This document shows, one piece after another, positions 7,662-9,752 of a DNA stretch of 9,752 nucleotides. Source of the stretch: Phycisphaerales bacterium. GTDB taxonomy: Bacteria > Planctomycetota > Phycisphaerae > SM23-33. How positions within the stretch are numbered: position 1 is the first letter of the stretch; every line of letters begins with the position of its first letter. The position numbers and the translations under genes are program-made. The DNA lies in the NCBI GenBank assembly GCA_003171235.1, contig PMYM01000021.1, positions 1 through 9,752 on the forward strand, written 5' to 3'. Below the pieces are notes generated by a model. It made no database searches, was not told the origin of the DNA, and saw only the letters and a list, made by a program, of their open reading frames with translations.

Positions 7662-7685
7662 ACCCTGGCTGTGGGGGGAACCAGG
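7618..7685. terminator. Weak stem-loops between convergent genes
   Basis: CCCGGT (7618-7623) can pair with ACCGGG (7637-7642) across a 13-base loop. CCTGG (7664-7668) can pair with CCAGG (7681-7685) across 12 bases, ending right at the SDR stop codon (7686-7688 on the minus strand). This is where transcripts from both strands should end. Neither stem has a T-run, so any terminator activity is a guess from position. Confidence 0.22.
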
Positions 7686-8756
7686 TCAGAGCCATCCCGC
7701 CTGGCGATACCACTGGGCCGTTTCGCGCAGGCGCTGGGCCAAGGCGGCCGCGGGGGACCAACCCAGTTGCGTGCGCGCCTTGAGGGATGAGCACGTCCAC
7801 GACCCGGCCAGGGCTTCGGCAATCTTGTCGCTGTTCACCCAGCCGGGGCGCCGCCGAATCCGCCCCATCGCGTCGCCGCAAAGCCCGACCAGTCGCACGA
7901 GCGGCCCCGGCAGGTGCACCAGGGTGGCACTTTTCTTTCCCAATGCGATGGCCAGGGCTGCCCCGAGTTGGGCATACGTCGGTTCGTCCTGGGCGGCCAT
8001 GAAGTAGACGCCTTGGCCCGGCGCTCCGCCGGGGTGCAGGCGCTCGCCTTTCTCGGCGGCAAGGAGCAGGCCCTCGACCAGGTCGGTCACGTGGATCAGC
8101 GAGAAGCGTCGCTCGCCCCAACCGGGCACGACATGAATGCCCAAGCGCGCGATCGGGCGGAACATTTGCAGCGTGCCCCGGTCGCCGGGGCCAAAGACGA
8201 TCGGCGGGCGCACAATGCTCGTCGGCAGCTTTGCGGCATACCTGGCGGCGGCCTGTTCTCCGGCCAGCTTGCTGCGACCGTAGGCTGAAACGGGCGTCGG
8301 CCAATCCCCTTCCACGCGAGGCCGGTCAACGGCGGACGGCCCCGCGGCGGCGAGCGATGACACCACGACCAACACCGGCGGGTCGGCGCGGTCGGCGCAG
8401 GCGGCCGCGACCGATTCCACGCCCCCGGCGTTCACACGCGCGAAATCGTCTTCCCCCAGCGCCTTCACCAGGCCGGCCAGATGGAACACGACGCCGGCCT
8501 GTGACGCCTCCAGGGCCGATCCCATGGCGGCCCGATCGGTCACGTCGCCCGTGATCAGTTGGACGCCGGCCGACCGCAGTTCGTCGATGCGCGAGCTGGC
8601 GCGCACCAGGCATGACACCCTGCAGCCACGCTCAATCATCCGCCGCACCAAGTGCCGCCCGATGAAGCCGCTGGCCCCGGTGACCAGCACAGGTTGTGCG
8701 GCCCTGGCTTTTATCCTCGTCCCTCCGCCGGGCGGCTCATGATCGCCAACCATCAT
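7686..8756 (-). CDS. Extended short-chain dehydrogenase/reductase (NAD-dependent epimerase family), candidate ketosphingolipid reductase
   Basis: A 356-residue Rossmann enzyme of the extended SDR class. The nucleotide-binding loop is TGASGFIG (26-33). Arg52 after the second strand hints at NADP(H). 'GDVTD' and 'FHLAGLVKA' follow, then the catalytic serine in VVVSSLAAAG (Ser133 or Ser134) and YGRSK (Tyr159, Lys163). 'RPPIVFGPGDRG' (183-194) is typical of the epimerase/3-beta-HSD branch, and the C-terminus ends in the usual 'LGWSP...ETAQWYRQAGWL' form. Members of this branch include CerR, the reductase of bacterial ceramide synthesis in Caulobacter; the neighbouring FAAL-ACP-AOS gene makes that role attractive. 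HpnA-like sugar epimerases are the main alternative. The two genes converge and are not in one operon. I chose the ATG at 8756 (ATG 8753 is equally possible). The frame stays open to 8891, but that stretch overlaps the promoter and does not look like protein. A GTG at 8690 would start right at the Rossmann fold. Confidence 0.9.
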   Translation of the reverse strand: MMVGDHEPPGGGTRIKARAAQPVLVTGASGFIGRHLVRRMIERGCRVSCLVRASSRIDELRSAGVQLITGDVTDRAAMGSALEASQAGVVFHLAGLVKALGEDDFARVNAGGVESVAAACADRADPPVLVVVSSLAAAGPSAVDRPRVEGDWPTPVSAYGRSKLAGEQAAARYAAKLPTSIVRPPIVFGPGDRGTLQMFRPIARLGIHVVPGWGERRFSLIHVTDLVEGLLLAAEKGERLHPGGAPGQGVYFMAAQDEPTYAQLGAALAIALGKKSATLVHLPGPLVRLVGLCGDAMGRIRRRPGWVNSDKIAEALAGSWTCSSLKARTQLGWSPAAALAQRLRETAQWYRQAGWL

Positions 8757-8766
8757 TCTTGCCGGG

Positions 8767-8795
8767 ATTATACGCGTTTCTCCATCAAGAGCCAA
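8767..8795 (-). promoter_or_regulatory. Sigma70-type promoter for the SDR gene
   Basis: On the minus strand TTGGCT (8795-8790) and a perfect TATAAT (8772-8767) are separated by exactly 17 bases. Transcription would start around 8760, only a few bases before the ATG codons at 8756 and 8753. No Shine-Dalgarno sequence fits in between, so the message would be leaderless or nearly so. This is the best promoter match in the window. Confidence 0.65.
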
Positions 8796-8935
8796 CACGT
8801 GCGGGCGGGCGGTGCCGGCCATACAATTGGGGGAGGATCTTGCGGGATCGGTCAAGACAGGCGGTTCGGGTGCACAACAAAACAGTGGCACGCGAGCAAC
8901 GTTTCCCTGCCATCGGGGTTTCTCTGCTTCTAGTT

Positions 8936-8957
8936 GTAAGCCCCTGGCGGGGCTTAC
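8936..8957 (-). terminator. Perfect hairpin overlapping the lon stop codon
   Basis: GTAAGCCCC (8936-8944) and GGGGCTTAC (8949-8957) form a perfect 9-bp stem with a four-base TGGC loop. The TAA stop of lon (8954-8956 on the minus strand) lies inside the stem. Position and strength suggest a 3'-end structure for lon mRNA. No T-run follows on either strand, so it is not a textbook intrinsic terminator. Confidence 0.5.
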
Positions 8958-9752
8958 CGCCGGGCGCCGCGGGCTGGGCGGACCTTGGCTTTGGGCTTCT
9001 TGTCCAGGCGCCGCCTGGCCTGGCCAGTGCCCTGTGGCTGGGGCGGAGCGTATTTTCTGCCGGAAAGGGCCTCGGCCAGCACCTGGTCAATTTGAGTGGC
9101 AAAGACGAACTTGATTTTCTTGCGGGCATCGGCCGGCACGTCCACCAGGTCCTTGCGATTGCGTTCGGGCAGGATCACCGTCCGGATGCCCGCCTGCCTG
9201 GCCGCCAGCACTTTTTCCTTTACGCCGCCCACCGGCAGCACCAGCCCGCGCAAGGTGATCTCGCCGGTCATCGCGACATCTTTGCGCACCGGGATCTTGG
9301 TCAGTGCCGACACGATGGTGGTTGCCATTGTAATTCCGGCTGACGGTCCGTCTTTAGGTATGGATCCTTCCGGGATATGAATATGCAGATCCATTTTCCG
9401 GGGGAATTCCCGGCCGATGCCGTATTCGGCGGCCCGGCTGCGGACGAAGGTCATCGCCGCCCGCGCGGATTCCTGCATGACTTCGCCCAATTTCCCGGTC
9501 AGAGTCAGCTGGCCTCTTCCCTCCATCAGGGTCGCTTCGGTCTGCAACACTTCACCGCCGACCTCCGTCCAGGCAAGGCCGGTCGTCAGGCCGATCTGGT
9601 TGTTTTCGCTGATCCCATGCACGCGGAATTTCGCCCGCCCCAGCAGTTTCTCAATTTCTTCCTGATTTATCGAACTGCTTTTAACCTCCGCCGTTACAAT
9701 CCTCTTGGCGGTTTTTCGGCAAACGTTCGCGATTTCGCGCTCCAGATTGCGC
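8954..9752 (-). CDS. lon: ATP-dependent Lon protease, C-terminal part (5' end beyond window)
   Basis: The frame is open from the window edge and gives the last 265 residues of Lon, the cytoplasmic AAA+ protease that degrades misfolded and regulatory proteins. The visible part begins 'RNLEREIANVCRKTAKRIV', the end of the AAA+ lid region, and continues with 'GLAWTEVGGE'. The full protease domain follows: PKDGPSAG carries the catalytic Ser (codon 9341-9343), and 'MTGEITLRG' and GGVKEK carry the catalytic Lys (codon 9218-9220). Both dyad residues are intact. After the usual domain end ('VLAEALSG') comes an unusual tail of about 30 residues rich in Arg, Lys, Pro and Gln. The SDR gene lies downstream on the same strand, 197 bp away with its own promoter, so the two are probably separate transcripts. 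Confidence 0.97.
   Translation of the reverse strand, partial: RNLEREIANVCRKTAKRIVTAEVKSSSINQEEIEKLLGRAKFRVHGISENNQIGLTTGLAWTEVGGEVLQTEATLMEGRGQLTLTGKLGEVMQESARAAMTFVRSRAAEYGIGREFPRKMDLHIHIPEGSIPKDGPSAGITMATTIVSALTKIPVRKDVAMTGEITLRGLVLPVGGVKEKVLAARQAGIRTVILPERNRKDLVDVPADARKKIKFVFATQIDQVLAEALSGRKYAPPQPQGTGQARRRLDKKPKAKVRPARGARR

Noticed and set aside
316..8756. Reading the whole window as one defence island or one biosynthetic cluster
   Set aside because: The NTPase is separated by a 270-bp gap and has no functional tie to the lipid genes, and lon is a housekeeping gene. Only the fusion, the lipoprotein and perhaps the SDR form a plausible unit.
8757..8891. N-terminal 45-residue extension of the SDR upstream of the ATG at 8756
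   Set aside because: The stretch contains the TATAAT/TTGGCT promoter and reads as composition-driven text; the Rossmann fold begins well after it.
9096..9665. Forward-strand frames opposite lon
   Set aside because: They lie antisense to a clearly identified Lon protease domain and show no protein features of their own.

Overview
The window is GC-rich bacterial DNA, roughly two-thirds G+C by eye, densely coding on both strands. No rRNA, tRNA, CRISPR array or insertion sequence was seen. A Planctomycetota or similar environmental origin is my best guess. It rests on a large STAND NTPase with 'EGRREL' tetratricopeptide repeats, a DUF4833 lipoprotein and a fatty acyl-AMP ligase/ACP/PLP-enzyme fusion. 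No taxonomic marker settles this; the partial lon gene is the best handle.

Layout. Positions 1-194 may hold the 3' tail of an unrecognised gene. Positions 316-3216 (+) encode a 966-residue STAND-type NTPase: a hydrophobic N-terminus, a P-loop NTPase core, a linker, and five near-perfect 47-residue TPR-like repeats plus a sixth decayed one. After a 270-bp gap, 3487-6906 (+) encodes a 1139-residue fusion of fatty acyl-AMP ligase (FAAL), acyl carrier protein (ACP) and alpha-oxoamine synthase (AOS, the serine palmitoyltransferase/AONS/KBL family). A small DUF4833 lipoprotein follows at 7007-7573 (+). Converging on this pair from the minus strand is an extended short-chain dehydrogenase/reductase (7686-8756). 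It has a near-consensus sigma70-type promoter so close to its start codon that the mRNA may be leaderless. The window ends in the 3' part of lon (8954-9752, minus), which carries the Ser-Lys protease dyad and an unusual basic C-terminal tail.

How the genes may work together. The fusion can be read as a self-contained machine: FAAL activates a fatty acid as acyl-AMP, the ACP accepts the acyl chain as a thioester, and the PLP domain condenses it with an amino acid, losing CO2, to give a long-chain alpha-amino ketone such as 3-ketosphinganine. The neighbouring extended SDR resembles the NAD(P)-dependent epimerase-like reductases (CerR type) that reduce the keto group in bacterial ceramide synthesis. 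Together they suggest a compact sphingoid-base or amino-ketone lipid locus; the N-acyltransferase (bacterial ceramide synthase) is not in the window. The STAND NTPase upstream is probably unrelated in function and may be a defence-type sensor.
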